From JAMZMI01 sp963848175 (GTDB lineage Bacteria > Bacteroidota > Bacteroidia > Cytophagales > Cyclobacteriaceae): DNA of 64,000 nt. The notes beneath the pieces are model-generated. The model was not told where the DNA came from and made no database searches. It was given only the letters and a program-made list of their open reading frames with translations. The first letter of the stretch is position 1. Every line of letters starts with the position of its first letter. Location of the stretch: NCBI GenBank assembly GCA_963848175.1, contig CAWKCO010000003.1, positions 434,001-498,000 of the forward strand. The letters are read 5' to 3'. Both the position numbers and the translations under genes were made by a program. Below, in pieces: positions 26,250-35,029 of the stretch.

Positions 26250-27194
26250 ATGAGTGAAATAGGTGATGTGAACTTATGTATTGGTCTGGCGACTTTTCGT
26301 AGACCAGGTATGCTAGCCAACGCACTGCAGTCACTGGCAGATATGAAAATCCCAACTGGTGCTAATTTGAGGTTAGTTCTTTGTGATAATGATGCAGAAG
26401 GAAGTGCCAGGGAGGTAGTTGATTTGTTTCAACACACTTTTCCATTTCCTATATCTTATTTTGTTGAGCCAAACAGAGGAATCGTATTCGTAAGAAACAC
26501 GATATTAGAAGAGTCTCTGAATTTGGGGGCCACCCACATTGCATTTTTCGATGACGATGAGACTGTAGATACAAATTGGATCGCTGAGCATCTCAGTTGT
26601 ATGGAGAGAAATGATTCAGATGTGGTAGTGGGAAAGGTTATTTACAAATGGCCCGAGCATTTGGACATTCACCCAAAACTAAAGAGTAAACTTGCCCGAG
26701 CATCATTTCCCAAAACAGGACAAGAACAGAAGGGAGCAGGTACTACTAACGTCTTATTTAAAACCGCATTAGTTCAAAAAATTAACCATCGTTTTCATCT
26801 AGAGCACAACTTAAGGGGAGGGTCAGACCAACTCTTTTTTCAGATACTCTATGACAAGGGAGCCAAAATAGTATGGTGCAACGAGGCGCTGACATATGAA
26901 GAGGTGCCTGTGACTAGGGCTACTGCGGAGTGGCTATATAAACGGAGGTATCGCTATGGTTACAATAGGTTTTATATTTTGAAAAATCGTTACAGCCTCG
27001 GATATGCTAGAAAAGAGACTCGCCGATTTTGCATTTTGGAATTTTTAAAATGTTTACTGCTTTGGCCGATCTTGCCGTTCACGACAAAGGGTTTTAAAAT
27101 CGACTGGAAAGGAGATTGGCTGTTTGCCAAAGGACAATTGCATGGGTATCAAGGCAAGGACTATTTTGAATATAAAACCGTACATGGATATTAA
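26250..27194 (+). CDS. GT2 family glycosyltransferase (paralogue of next gene)
   Basis: A 314-aa GT-A transferase with the unusual opening CIGLATFRRPGMLANAL, LCDNDAEGSA, and the metal-binding AFFDDDETVD (about residue 92). Late residues include YEEVPVTRATAEWLYKRR. It shares the layout and several motifs with the next gene (TFRRPGML, EEVP..RAT.EW, HGY at the C terminus), so the two are tandem paralogues. Sugar and linkage are unknown. Its stop lies inside the next gene's first codons (11-base overlap from the ATG chosen there). Confidence 0.86.
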   Translation: MSEIGDVNLCIGLATFRRPGMLANALQSLADMKIPTGANLRLVLCDNDAEGSAREVVDLFQHTFPFPISYFVEPNRGIVFVRNTILEESLNLGATHIAFFDDDETVDTNWIAEHLSCMERNDSDVVVGKVIYKWPEHLDIHPKLKSKLARASFPKTGQEQKGAGTTNVLFKTALVQKINHRFHLEHNLRGGSDQLFFQILYDKGAKIVWCNEALTYEEVPVTRATAEWLYKRRYRYGYNRFYILKNRYSLGYARKETRRFCILEFLKCLLLWPILPFTTKGFKIDWKGDWLFAKGQLHGYQGKDYFEYKTVHGY

Positions 27195-28119
27195 TAAACC
27201 AACTGTTTGTGTTGGCCTCTGCACTTTTCGGAGGCCGGGTATGCTTAGTAAAGCGCTTAATTCTTTTATAGAGGTAATCATCCCTCAAGATATAAGGCTT
27301 GTGTTTTTGCTAAGTGACAATGAAGCAGATAATACTGCCAATAAAGCCGTTTTTGATGAGTTTCAGAAAAAGGTACCATATCAATGTGAGTTCCTAGTTC
27401 AGGAGCGAAAAGGATTTACTAACAATAGAAACAATATCCTAAACAGAGCAGTAGAGCTTGACGCAGACTTTCTATTGATATTTGATGATGATCAGACACT
27501 TGATAGAAAGTGGGTGGTAGAACTGTTGGCATGTCAGAAGAAGTATCAGTCCAATGCTGTTAGAGGAAAGGTAGAGTACAATTACCCGTCAAATATGAGT
27601 ATGAGTGATGAGGTGTTCAAGGTTTTTAACAACAGAAAAGTTCATAAAACTGGTGATTTGCTTCCCTATTCTGGCGATGGTAATGTGTTGGTCGATATCC
27701 AACTAGTTAAAAGACTAAATCTTAGACTTCACAAGCGATTCAATGAGGTTGGAGGGTCTGATGCTTTATTTTTCTTTCAGATGACTGATGCAGGTGGTAA
27801 GATTGTCTATTGCGAAGAGGCAATCTCCTATGAGGAGGTTCCTGCTAGCCGAGCAACAGATGAATGGGCTTATCAGCGGATGTTTAGAATCGGTTACACG
27901 AGATATTTATTGCAGGTTTATAGGTTTGGAAAAATAGAAGCGCTCCGTAATAATTTTTGGTTTTGGATGAGACGAACTTACCAAAACAGAAAAAAAATTA
28001 GAAAAAGTCCACATGGCGAAACAGTAGAATTGAAAATGGAAAAGGTATATTTGAAAGGTATAATCTCATCCATAATTGGTCGTAAGTTCTCAGAGTATGA
28101 TGTGATACATGGTTATTGA
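27184..28119 (+). CDS. GT2 family glycosyltransferase (paralogue of previous gene)
   Basis: From the ATG at 27184 the product is 311 aa. It begins MDINKPTVCVGLCTFRRPG, matching the N terminus of the upstream paralogue; a frame-open start at 27124 would add 20 residues with no counterpart and is rejected. The metal motif is LLIFDDDQTLD, and YEEVPASRATDEWAYQR matches the paralogue. The C terminus ends in YDVIHGY. It overlaps the GT10-like gene by 11 bases. Duplication followed by change of acceptor or donor is likely. Confidence 0.86.
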   Translation: MDINKPTVCVGLCTFRRPGMLSKALNSFIEVIIPQDIRLVFLLSDNEADNTANKAVFDEFQKKVPYQCEFLVQERKGFTNNRNNILNRAVELDADFLLIFDDDQTLDRKWVVELLACQKKYQSNAVRGKVEYNYPSNMSMSDEVFKVFNNRKVHKTGDLLPYSGDGNVLVDIQLVKRLNLRLHKRFNEVGGSDALFFFQMTDAGGKIVYCEEAISYEEVPASRATDEWAYQRMFRIGYTRYLLQVYRFGKIEALRNNFWFWMRRTYQNRKKIRKSPHGETVELKMEKVYLKGIISSIIGRKFSEYDVIHGY

Positions 28120-29074
28120 AAGGATAAGATTATTTTTATTGGATAGCATGAAGTACACTCCTTTCACAAAGAGTGATTGCGTTGAATATTTCCAGAATGA
28201 GGGTGTATTTATTGTCAATGATCCAAAAGAAGCTGATGTTTTAGTGACCAGGAAATACCCACTTAGCATGAGGCAGTATGTGGCTGCTATCAAAAGTGGA
28301 GTTAGAAAAATATTAGTTTGGACACATGAACCGAGGTTTGCCACTAAAGAGATTTCGCAACAGAAGTTGTTTCCAGGAATTGATGTTTATTTCATGACGA
28401 TGTACACTCATGACGTATACTTAAACAATTATGCTCCCTATTACGGATTCAGAAAGCTGCCCTATAATGAAGTAAGTGCAGATCATTGGAGCGACCGGTC
28501 TCACAGTATGGTGGCATTGGCAAGATACCTGAAGCCTTACACGCTCTTTCCATTTAAAAAGGATGGAAGGAATATCGACTTGAGAAAACAAAGGCAAGAG
28601 ATGATTTTGAAAGGTAAGTCCTGCGGTTTTGTAGATGTTTACGGAAGGGGATGGCCTGGCAATATTGTTGAAGATGAAGAGGATATTCCTGGGAAGGATT
28701 GGGTAGAGCGGAAGATCAACATTCTGAAGAACTATAAATTCAATCTTGCTCTCGAGAATACTAATTGGCCCAATTACGTATCAGAGAAACTTTGGAATAG
28801 CATAGAAAGTGGTTGTCTCCCGGTCTACTACGGTGATCACAACAATATTTATAAAGATTTTCCCAAGGGCAGTTTTGTTGACTATGTGCATTTCAACTCA
28901 CATCAGGATCTGTTTGAATACTTGCAAAATATGTCGGAAGATGAGTTCACAGAGCGACTCAATTTGTGTTTTGACACTTATAAGTCAGTATATCAACGAA
29001 TAGCCCAAGATAGACCAAGGATGCATGAGGTACTGGACAGGATTATAGACAAGTTAAATCAGTCATTGGCATAA
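28109..29074 (+). CDS. GT10-type glycosyltransferase (alpha-1,3/1,4-fucosyltransferase-like)
   Basis: The C-terminal half has the GT10 signature: FNLALENTNWPNYVSEKLWN, then GCLPVYYGD, which bind GDP-fucose in this family. The N-terminal half has ILVWTHEPRF (a WxxEP-type motif of GT10) and a middle VDVYGRGW stretch, also typical. The 321-aa length fits bacterial members. The ATG overlaps the previous stop. It would add fucose to a GlcNAc- or glucose-containing acceptor. With the GT11- and GT23-like genes it points to a heavily fucosylated or deoxysugar-rich glycan. Confidence 0.88.
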   Translation: MVIERIRLFLLDSMKYTPFTKSDCVEYFQNEGVFIVNDPKEADVLVTRKYPLSMRQYVAAIKSGVRKILVWTHEPRFATKEISQQKLFPGIDVYFMTMYTHDVYLNNYAPYYGFRKLPYNEVSADHWSDRSHSMVALARYLKPYTLFPFKKDGRNIDLRKQRQEMILKGKSCGFVDVYGRGWPGNIVEDEEDIPGKDWVERKINILKNYKFNLALENTNWPNYVSEKLWNSIESGCLPVYYGDHNNIYKDFPKGSFVDYVHFNSHQDLFEYLQNMSEDEFTERLNLCFDTYKSVYQRIAQDRPRMHEVLDRIIDKLNQSLA

Positions 29075-29091
29075 CTGGTTTATTTTGTTTG

Positions 29092-29925
29092 CTATTGTGA
29101 TATCGCTTTTTTCTTCGACTGTTTTTTCACAGTAATACTTTCAATTCCTGATAAGCGACAAGCCGTTTCCGAGAAGGAGCTCCAATATGACCCATACACT
29201 TTTTGGGTTTTAGACAGTGCGTATAGTTCAGTGACTGCACGCTCTATATCCTCCTTACTATTTCTAGATACGTTGGAGGTATTGGTGATAATTTTATTTG
29301 GGTATTTCTTTAAAATATACTGTTTCGTTTCTTGACAGTCAGAAGCCAGGTAGAATCTTACTTCTGAATTTTTGTAAAGCTCCTTTTCTATTTTCTCCTC
29401 AAACAGTGAGAGGGGACTGTGGTCAATTGATATTTGATTATCTGACCTTCTGATATGTATACCAATGGTGTGTTTATCAAAAGAAATAGTTTCTTCCCTG
29501 ATTAGATCTTTTATTTTGTCAACGGGTTTGAATTGAGCATATGGAGTGGGGTTTAAATGGAATTGTGAATTGCTAACTATCGACGTTCTTTTTCCCTTGA
29601 TGTAAGGTTGAAAATCGGTTTTGTGGTCAGTCATGAAAGATGCCTTAGACTTTGGGATATGATGTTCTTTGCTAACTTTTCTAAGCAGTGAAGGAATGAA
29701 AAGGTTGGTGATTTTTCCTTCCTTATATCTGATAGGCATGCAAGATCGTTCAGTGATAATTACATTCTCTATAGGCATAAACAAATCGCCGAATTTGCAG
29801 TTCATGAGCTTGTCTTTTACCCAAATGACCTCTACCACTCTTTTGGTAGTTCTAGCAAGAGCAAGTGCAGAATCAATAGCTCGCATGCGATTAGCTAAAC
29901 CACTTGTAGGGATAATTTTGATCAT
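29092..29925 (-). CDS. GT-B fucosyltransferase-like protein (NodZ/GT23/O-fucosyltransferase-like)
   Basis: The 277-aa protein starts with a GLANRMRAIDSALALA motif (residues 9-24), as in O-fucosyltransferase/NodZ-like proteins, and has HIRRSDN (residues 157-163), the arginine-containing GDP-fucose-binding motif shared by GT11, GT23 and GT65/68. A late GSYWSSFSETA motif matches the usual G-S-x-S-SFSE pattern. It converges on the GT10-like gene with a 17-base gap. The donor could be GDP-fucose or another GDP-deoxyhexose. Confidence 0.78.
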   Translation of the reverse strand: MIKIIPTSGLANRMRAIDSALALARTTKRVVEVIWVKDKLMNCKFGDLFMPIENVIITERSCMPIRYKEGKITNLFIPSLLRKVSKEHHIPKSKASFMTDHKTDFQPYIKGKRTSIVSNSQFHLNPTPYAQFKPVDKIKDLIREETISFDKHTIGIHIRRSDNQISIDHSPLSLFEEKIEKELYKNSEVRFYLASDCQETKQYILKKYPNKIITNTSNVSRNSKEDIERAVTELYALSKTQKVYGSYWSSFSETACRLSGIESITVKKQSKKKAISQ

Positions 29926-30000
29926 TTTAGAACTGCTTTACTATCAAAATTATTTAAATTTTTGTTGAGCCATTTTACAGGTGTTCCTGAAAGTAAAGTG

Positions 30001-31614
30001 TTAATTTTTTTCTTGCTTATACATTTTACCTTCTCTCAAATGGATGATCTTATCGGCTGTGTCGAAGTATGCATCGTCATGTGAAATTAAAACAACCGTC
30101 TTTTTTTGAGCTTTCAGTTCTGGTATGATTTGTGAATAGAATATCTTCTTAAATTGAGGGTCTTGGTTGGCTGCCCACTCATCAAATAAAAAAATCTCTT
30201 TGTTTTCCATTAAAGCCTTAATCATGGCTAGTCGCTTTTGCTGCCCCATCGACAGATCACCAGGTACTTTACGACCTGTGAATTTTATTTTGTGACTTAG
30301 GGTGAGCATCTCAAGTAAATTATTTGCTTTGACATCATCCCAGGGCTCTATGTAGCCTAGATCTGTAAAAAGATGGTTATCTGTAAAAATAGTGCTAAAT
30401 AAGTTTCTATAGTCGTCAATATTGTCGATCCAGGGAGCTTTGTCTCCAATTTCAATCGTTCCTTTTTGTGGTTTATACAGTCCGCTAATGACCTTGGCTA
30501 GCGTGGTTTTGCCACTTCCGTTTCCACCAATAATCATGGTGATTTTGTTCCTTTCAATCTCAAAGTTTAGGGGACCCAAATTGAAGAAGTCATCTATGTC
30601 ACTATTGTAATATTTGAATTCAATTCCTTTAAAATTTATGTTGCCTGACAACTTGTCTTGATTCAATTGAGATGGGGTATTGTTGTCCTTGAGCATAGTA
30701 AGCCCTACATCATTAATGGCCTCAATGGCTGCCCTAAACGGACTAAACGATTTGGTAAAATTGGCGAGAGTGGATAGTGGATTGATAATGAATAATGATA
30801 CCGTCAAAAACTCTATAAATACACTTTTGGATACCACGCCAAATACATTAATCAGTATGATCAACAGGCCAATACTTGCAAAGAGTAGGGCTTCATTAGC
30901 TTTCGAGCTAATTTCTGAATAAAGTCTCTCGTCCACTGTCAGATCGTATTCCTCTTTGAGAATTTCGGGTAGTTGCCTCTCCATATAGTGTTGTTTGTGG
31001 AGGGGGTTAGAATACAGTTCTTTGATTCCATGTACAATGGCAACAAATGCTTTGTAAACTACATTAGTACTTTTTCTTGTTTTGAGAGATATAATATTAA
31101 GCTTTTTATTGGTGAAATGGGTGATTAATACAATGATGAATACAATGCCCAAAATTACAAAGCTTAATTTCCAAGAGATGTAAACTAGATAGCTAAGTCC
31201 ACCTATACCAATGATGAACCGTGAGATCATACCGGGTATTCGGTTCATTACTCCGCCTATGGTTTTTACATCAGAGTACAATACCATCATCAGTTCATTT
31301 TTTCTGAACTCCAAGGATTCGAAATTTGCATTGAGTGCTTTTTTAGAAAGTAGCAGTCGTAGGTCCAAAATGACCTGATTGGAGATTCTAGACAAGATTA
31401 AGGTTGATAAGATGGCAAACACTACAAATGCAGCCAGTTGTATTCCAAAGTGTAATAGGAAGGGTTCAACGTCAAAATCTTGAAGTTTGCTTTGGATGTG
31501 TGTATTGATTGATCTTATAATAAGAAGTACACAGAAGCCAGAGGCTGTGCTCAGAGCTGTGCCTAACAATATTTTGAAGAGATACGGTTTGAGTGAATCG
31601 TAAATGATTCTCAT
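30001..31614 (-). CDS. ABC exporter, fused permease-ATPase of the cyclic-peptide/SyrD type
   Basis: The 537-aa protein has an N-terminal six-helix membrane domain (about residues 1-290) and a C-terminal ATPase with Walker A GGNGSGKTT (363-371), signature LSMGQ (454-458) and Walker B IFLFDEWAANQDP (about 474-486). The DEWAANQDP extension and the short overall length are typical of the SyrD/PvdE/YojI cyclic-peptide exporters. No peptide synthetase is in the window, so in this locus it may move a lipid-linked glycan or lipid. The evidence cannot decide between these. Confidence 0.85.
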   Translation of the reverse strand: MRIIYDSLKPYLFKILLGTALSTASGFCVLLIIRSINTHIQSKLQDFDVEPFLLHFGIQLAAFVVFAILSTLILSRISNQVILDLRLLLSKKALNANFESLEFRKNELMMVLYSDVKTIGGVMNRIPGMISRFIIGIGGLSYLVYISWKLSFVILGIVFIIVLITHFTNKKLNIISLKTRKSTNVVYKAFVAIVHGIKELYSNPLHKQHYMERQLPEILKEEYDLTVDERLYSEISSKANEALLFASIGLLIILINVFGVVSKSVFIEFLTVSLFIINPLSTLANFTKSFSPFRAAIEAINDVGLTMLKDNNTPSQLNQDKLSGNINFKGIEFKYYNSDIDDFFNLGPLNFEIERNKITMIIGGNGSGKTTLAKVISGLYKPQKGTIEIGDKAPWIDNIDDYRNLFSTIFTDNHLFTDLGYIEPWDDVKANNLLEMLTLSHKIKFTGRKVPGDLSMGQQKRLAMIKALMENKEIFLFDEWAANQDPQFKKIFYSQIIPELKAQKKTVVLISHDDAYFDTADKIIHLREGKMYKQEKN

Positions 31615-31796
31615 TACTGTTTATTTTTATAGGCAAGATTAATGTAATTGACTCCTACATAAAAAGGATATGCTATGTATATTGCGTACGCAATGGTTGA
31701 AGGGATTATTGTGCTAAATATGAGTGTATGAGTATCACCTAATGCTTAATACGTACTTTTGAGCTTGAATCATTTTTCTTGTGCAATATTTAATGC

Positions 31797-32933
31797 ATGC
31801 GCATACTCATCATTTCTGACCTATATCCTTACAGTTCCACCCCAGAGCATACAGATGCTGTCATGCTGCTCCATTATTACGCACGTATCTGGAATCAAAC
31901 CAATCATGTAGAAGTGATATTCCCTCATTCCTACAATTTGCTTTCTATTGGCGTACATAAAAACCTGGAAAGGGAGGTTAAGCTGGATGGTATATCCATT
32001 CATAACCGTACCATCCTGAGGTTGCCGGGAGGCATGCTTTGGACACGCAGTTTTTTGAATGTTGTTGACGTGTCGAGTTTTGAAATCATACTTGCCTGCA
32101 TGCCGGTAAGCTTGGAGGTGGCTTATTACCTTTCCAATAAGTCTAATGTACCTTATTTGGCCTATTTGCAGGGCACGGATTTTCGCAGGTCAGGTGCTCA
32201 TAAAGGCCAATTCTCTTCGAAGTATAAAAAGTGGTTAGGAAACGCAAGACAACTCGTATGTGTTTCTGAGCTGCTACATAGAAGATTTTCAAAAGTGTTG
32301 CCAGCAGGGGTGCAGTCTTCTGTGATACCCGGAGCGGTGTTTGATCACTGGGTGCAGGGTGTGTCGGCTCGATGGTTTGATTTTTCTACAAAAATGAAGC
32401 TGCTTACCGTTGCTCGGCTGGTTAGGCAGAAGAGGTTGAATGTAATTCTGGAAATGTTGGCTCACAGCGAGTTAAACTGTGACTATAAAATAGTAGGTGA
32501 CGGTGAAGATGCTGAAGAGATCAAAGGAATTGTTAGGTCTTCGGATAGATTACGTCAAATAGTTGAGTTCAAAGGATGGCAGCCTCGGGAAGTTGTTAAA
32601 GCTACGTTGGATCGGAGTGAAATCATGATTCTACTTAGTACCAATGAGAGTTTTGGCTTGGTTTATCTTGAGGCAATGGCAAGAGGATGTATAGTTATTG
32701 CTACTAGAAATGATGGTATAGATGGTACCATTATACACGGCGAAAACGGATTTTTGTGTGAGTCCGACCCGGTAGCATTGGGGAAACTTTTAAATGAAAT
32801 TGTATCTATGAGTTCCGAAAATCTGCAGCTAATTTCTGACAAGGCAATAACTACAGCTAAAAGGCACACCTATTCTTATCTTTCTGAAAAATTCTTGAGG
32901 ATTATTCAGAACTGTTCTAAGGGCGGATATTAA
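31797..32933 (+). CDS. GT4 family glycosyltransferase
   Basis: A 378-aa GT-B protein. The N-terminal ILIISDLYPYSS opening and the C-terminal GT4 nucleotide-sugar motif NESFGLVYLEAMARGCIVIA (about residues 280-300, E-x7-E type) are clear, as is KLLTVARLVRQKRLNVILEML, the usual start of the C-terminal domain. It is cytoplasmic. It begins 180 bp after the divergent ABC exporter gene and is the first of three co-oriented transferase genes. Donor and acceptor are unknown. Confidence 0.9.
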   Translation: MRILIISDLYPYSSTPEHTDAVMLLHYYARIWNQTNHVEVIFPHSYNLLSIGVHKNLEREVKLDGISIHNRTILRLPGGMLWTRSFLNVVDVSSFEIILACMPVSLEVAYYLSNKSNVPYLAYLQGTDFRRSGAHKGQFSSKYKKWLGNARQLVCVSELLHRRFSKVLPAGVQSSVIPGAVFDHWVQGVSARWFDFSTKMKLLTVARLVRQKRLNVILEMLAHSELNCDYKIVGDGEDAEEIKGIVRSSDRLRQIVEFKGWQPREVVKATLDRSEIMILLSTNESFGLVYLEAMARGCIVIATRNDGIDGTIIHGENGFLCESDPVALGKLLNEIVSMSSENLQLISDKAITTAKRHTYSYLSEKFLRIIQNCSKGGY

Positions 32934-32945
32934 CCAATCAAAGAT

Positions 32946-34238
32946 TTGACTAAAAGACTTCTTTTAATATCGCCCTATTTCCCCCCTCTTAAGGCTATTG
33001 GTTCTAAGAGAGCAATTAATATTGTGCAAGGGCTCACGAATCTGGGATGGGAGGTAGATGTGCTATGCTCCAAAGCATTTTTCGAAAGTGAAAATACTCC
33101 GTACCAGTTTGAAGTACCCAAAGACGTTATTGTAAATCGAGGGTTTGTATCAAGGAACCTGAGGCCAATCATTAGGTTTTTCAAGTCTGATTCAAAGTCA
33201 CCTGCGAATGATAAAATAACCCATGGTTTGTCCAAACCGCCTAAGCCTGGAGTATCCCTTACTCCTTTTGATCAATACCTCTGGGATGTTTCGGGAGCGG
33301 TGAAGAACGGCAAGAAAATGATTGAAAAAGCCAAGCCGGATGTAATACTTGTCAATGCTGACCCTTGGTCAGGGCTGCTGGTAGGTCAGAAGTTGAGCAA
33401 GTGGAGTTCCATCCCTTGGGTGGCTGACTTAAGAGATCCCTGGTCAGCCTTCGAGGATAAAATGCAGACCAGACCCAGGCTAGTTCAGAAGATCATCAGG
33501 AGATATGAAAAAGATTTTTTTAAGTCTGCCTCGGCTGTCATTCTTAATACAGAAAATGCGCTTACGAGATATAAAGAGTTGTACCCTGATAATAGTATTA
33601 ATAGCAAATTCACATTTGTGAGAAATGCCTTTAATGCCAATTTGTTAGACCTCAAAGAAGTAGCAATTAATAATTCAGCACCATTTGTTTTTGGGTACTT
33701 TGGATCTTTTAGGGAGTTCGTTTCTCCTAAATCCCTTTTGGAAGGATTTCGCGAGTTCATAGACGAGTCAAAGTTATTGTCAGGTGATGTCCGGTTTGAG
33801 CTAGTAGGTAGAGCAAACGACGAGTTTCACTACTATGCTGATAAGTTTGATCTTGGAGACTTCATAGTCATTAAGCCGCAAGTGCCATACAAAGATAGCT
33901 TGAAGGTTCTAAGGGAGTGGCAAGCAGTGATGTTGGTAGTAGCCCCTACATACAAGCTCATGGTGCCAGCCAAACTGTACGATTACTTGTATGCTCGAAG
34001 ACCTATATTGGCTTTGTCCGAAAATTCCGAAGTGAATAGTATCATTAAAAATACATCAAGCGGAAATTTTGTTTTTAATGACGATGTTCGGAGTATTGCA
34101 CGGCTTTTCCAAGAGACATTTGATATGTATCAGGGTTCAAGTTTGCTCGACAATGAAGCAAAAATTGAGCCTTATGGTCTTCAGGCTCAATCAGAAAAGT
34201 TTGATAATGTATTAACCAAAGTGCTTACATTCAAATGA
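32946..34238 (+). CDS. GT4-like glycosyltransferase
   Basis: The 430-aa protein opens with RLLLISPYFPPLKAIGSKRA, a form common in GT4-like transferases of polysaccharide loci, and has WVADLRDPWSAFEDKM in the middle and a C-terminal VFGYFGSFREF region followed by a less conserved donor motif (VPAKLYDYLYARRPILAL). The best start seen is a TTG at 32946, 12 bases after the previous stop. No upstream ATG fits. It overlaps the next gene by four bases (ATGA). Sugar specificity is unknown. Confidence 0.82.
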   Translation: MTKRLLLISPYFPPLKAIGSKRAINIVQGLTNLGWEVDVLCSKAFFESENTPYQFEVPKDVIVNRGFVSRNLRPIIRFFKSDSKSPANDKITHGLSKPPKPGVSLTPFDQYLWDVSGAVKNGKKMIEKAKPDVILVNADPWSGLLVGQKLSKWSSIPWVADLRDPWSAFEDKMQTRPRLVQKIIRRYEKDFFKSASAVILNTENALTRYKELYPDNSINSKFTFVRNAFNANLLDLKEVAINNSAPFVFGYFGSFREFVSPKSLLEGFREFIDESKLLSGDVRFELVGRANDEFHYYADKFDLGDFIVIKPQVPYKDSLKVLREWQAVMLVVAPTYKLMVPAKLYDYLYARRPILALSENSEVNSIIKNTSSGNFVFNDDVRSIARLFQETFDMYQGSSLLDNEAKIEPYGLQAQSEKFDNVLTKVLTFK

Positions 34239-35029
34239 AGCAGAAAAAATACTTCCTAACATTTGCTACTAATTTCAAGAACGAAAACGCTTACTTGAGG
34301 GAGTGGTTGGACTATCACCTGAGTGTAGGCGTGGATCATTTTTACCTCTACGATCAGGATGGGGGAGATGAAGTGAGTGAAATTTTGAGACCATATGAGG
34401 AAAAAGGACAGGTAACGAGACATTTATGGACGCAATGGGATGGCACTAGGTATGATGGGCCTACCAAGTTTTATCAGCGTAATAAAAACCATATGGGATT
34501 TGCACATGCTGCAAAAACTTATCGACAAGACTATCAGTGGGTGATGAAAATAGATGTGGACGAATTTCTGTTTCCTCTAGATGGAGAATTGAGTCTTGTG
34601 GACTGGTTGAAGACCGTAGATGCTAGGAAGATCAAGGGGGTGAAAGTGCCAAGAATTAATTTTGGTAATAATGGATATGATAAGACCCCAGAGCTACCTG
34701 TGCTGCGAGCTTATACCAAACGTGAGGAGGATTATTCCGATCATAAGGATCTTGCCAACGGAGATTTTTTGAATAATAACCGATTCTCTTACAGTGCACA
34801 CTGGTGGTGCTATAAGTGGTACAAGTTTGGTAAGATGCTCACTGATCATGAAAATATTGGATGGAGAATCAATCACTATTATACCAAGTCCCTTGAAGAA
34901 TATACTAATCGCCAAAACGTATCACGTGGAAGGCCTGTTGGACAAGAAGGTTTCTACAAAAAAAATGATGGCTGTAACGAAGTAGAAGATCATACTATGG
35001 TGAAACTACTCGATCAGATTTCAAACTGA
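34235..35029 (+). CDS. GT92-type glycosyltransferase
   Basis: The 264-aa protein matches the GT92/DUF23 layout: FATNFKNENAYLREWLDYHLSVGVDHFYLYD at the start (shown here in part: NENAYLREWLDYH), then the metal-binding KIDVDEFLFP (about residue 109) and a late GWRINHYYTKSLEEY with the conserved H-Y-x-x-K/R-S pattern. Eukaryotic and bacterial members transfer galactose or related sugars. It ends with a 16-base overlap onto the convergent Stealth gene. Confidence 0.85.
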   Translation: MKQKKYFLTFATNFKNENAYLREWLDYHLSVGVDHFYLYDQDGGDEVSEILRPYEEKGQVTRHLWTQWDGTRYDGPTKFYQRNKNHMGFAHAAKTYRQDYQWVMKIDVDEFLFPLDGELSLVDWLKTVDARKIKGVKVPRINFGNNGYDKTPELPVLRAYTKREEDYSDHKDLANGDFLNNNRFSYSAHWWCYKWYKFGKMLTDHENIGWRINHYYTKSLEEYTNRQNVSRGRPVGQEGFYKKNDGCNEVEDHTMVKLLDQISN

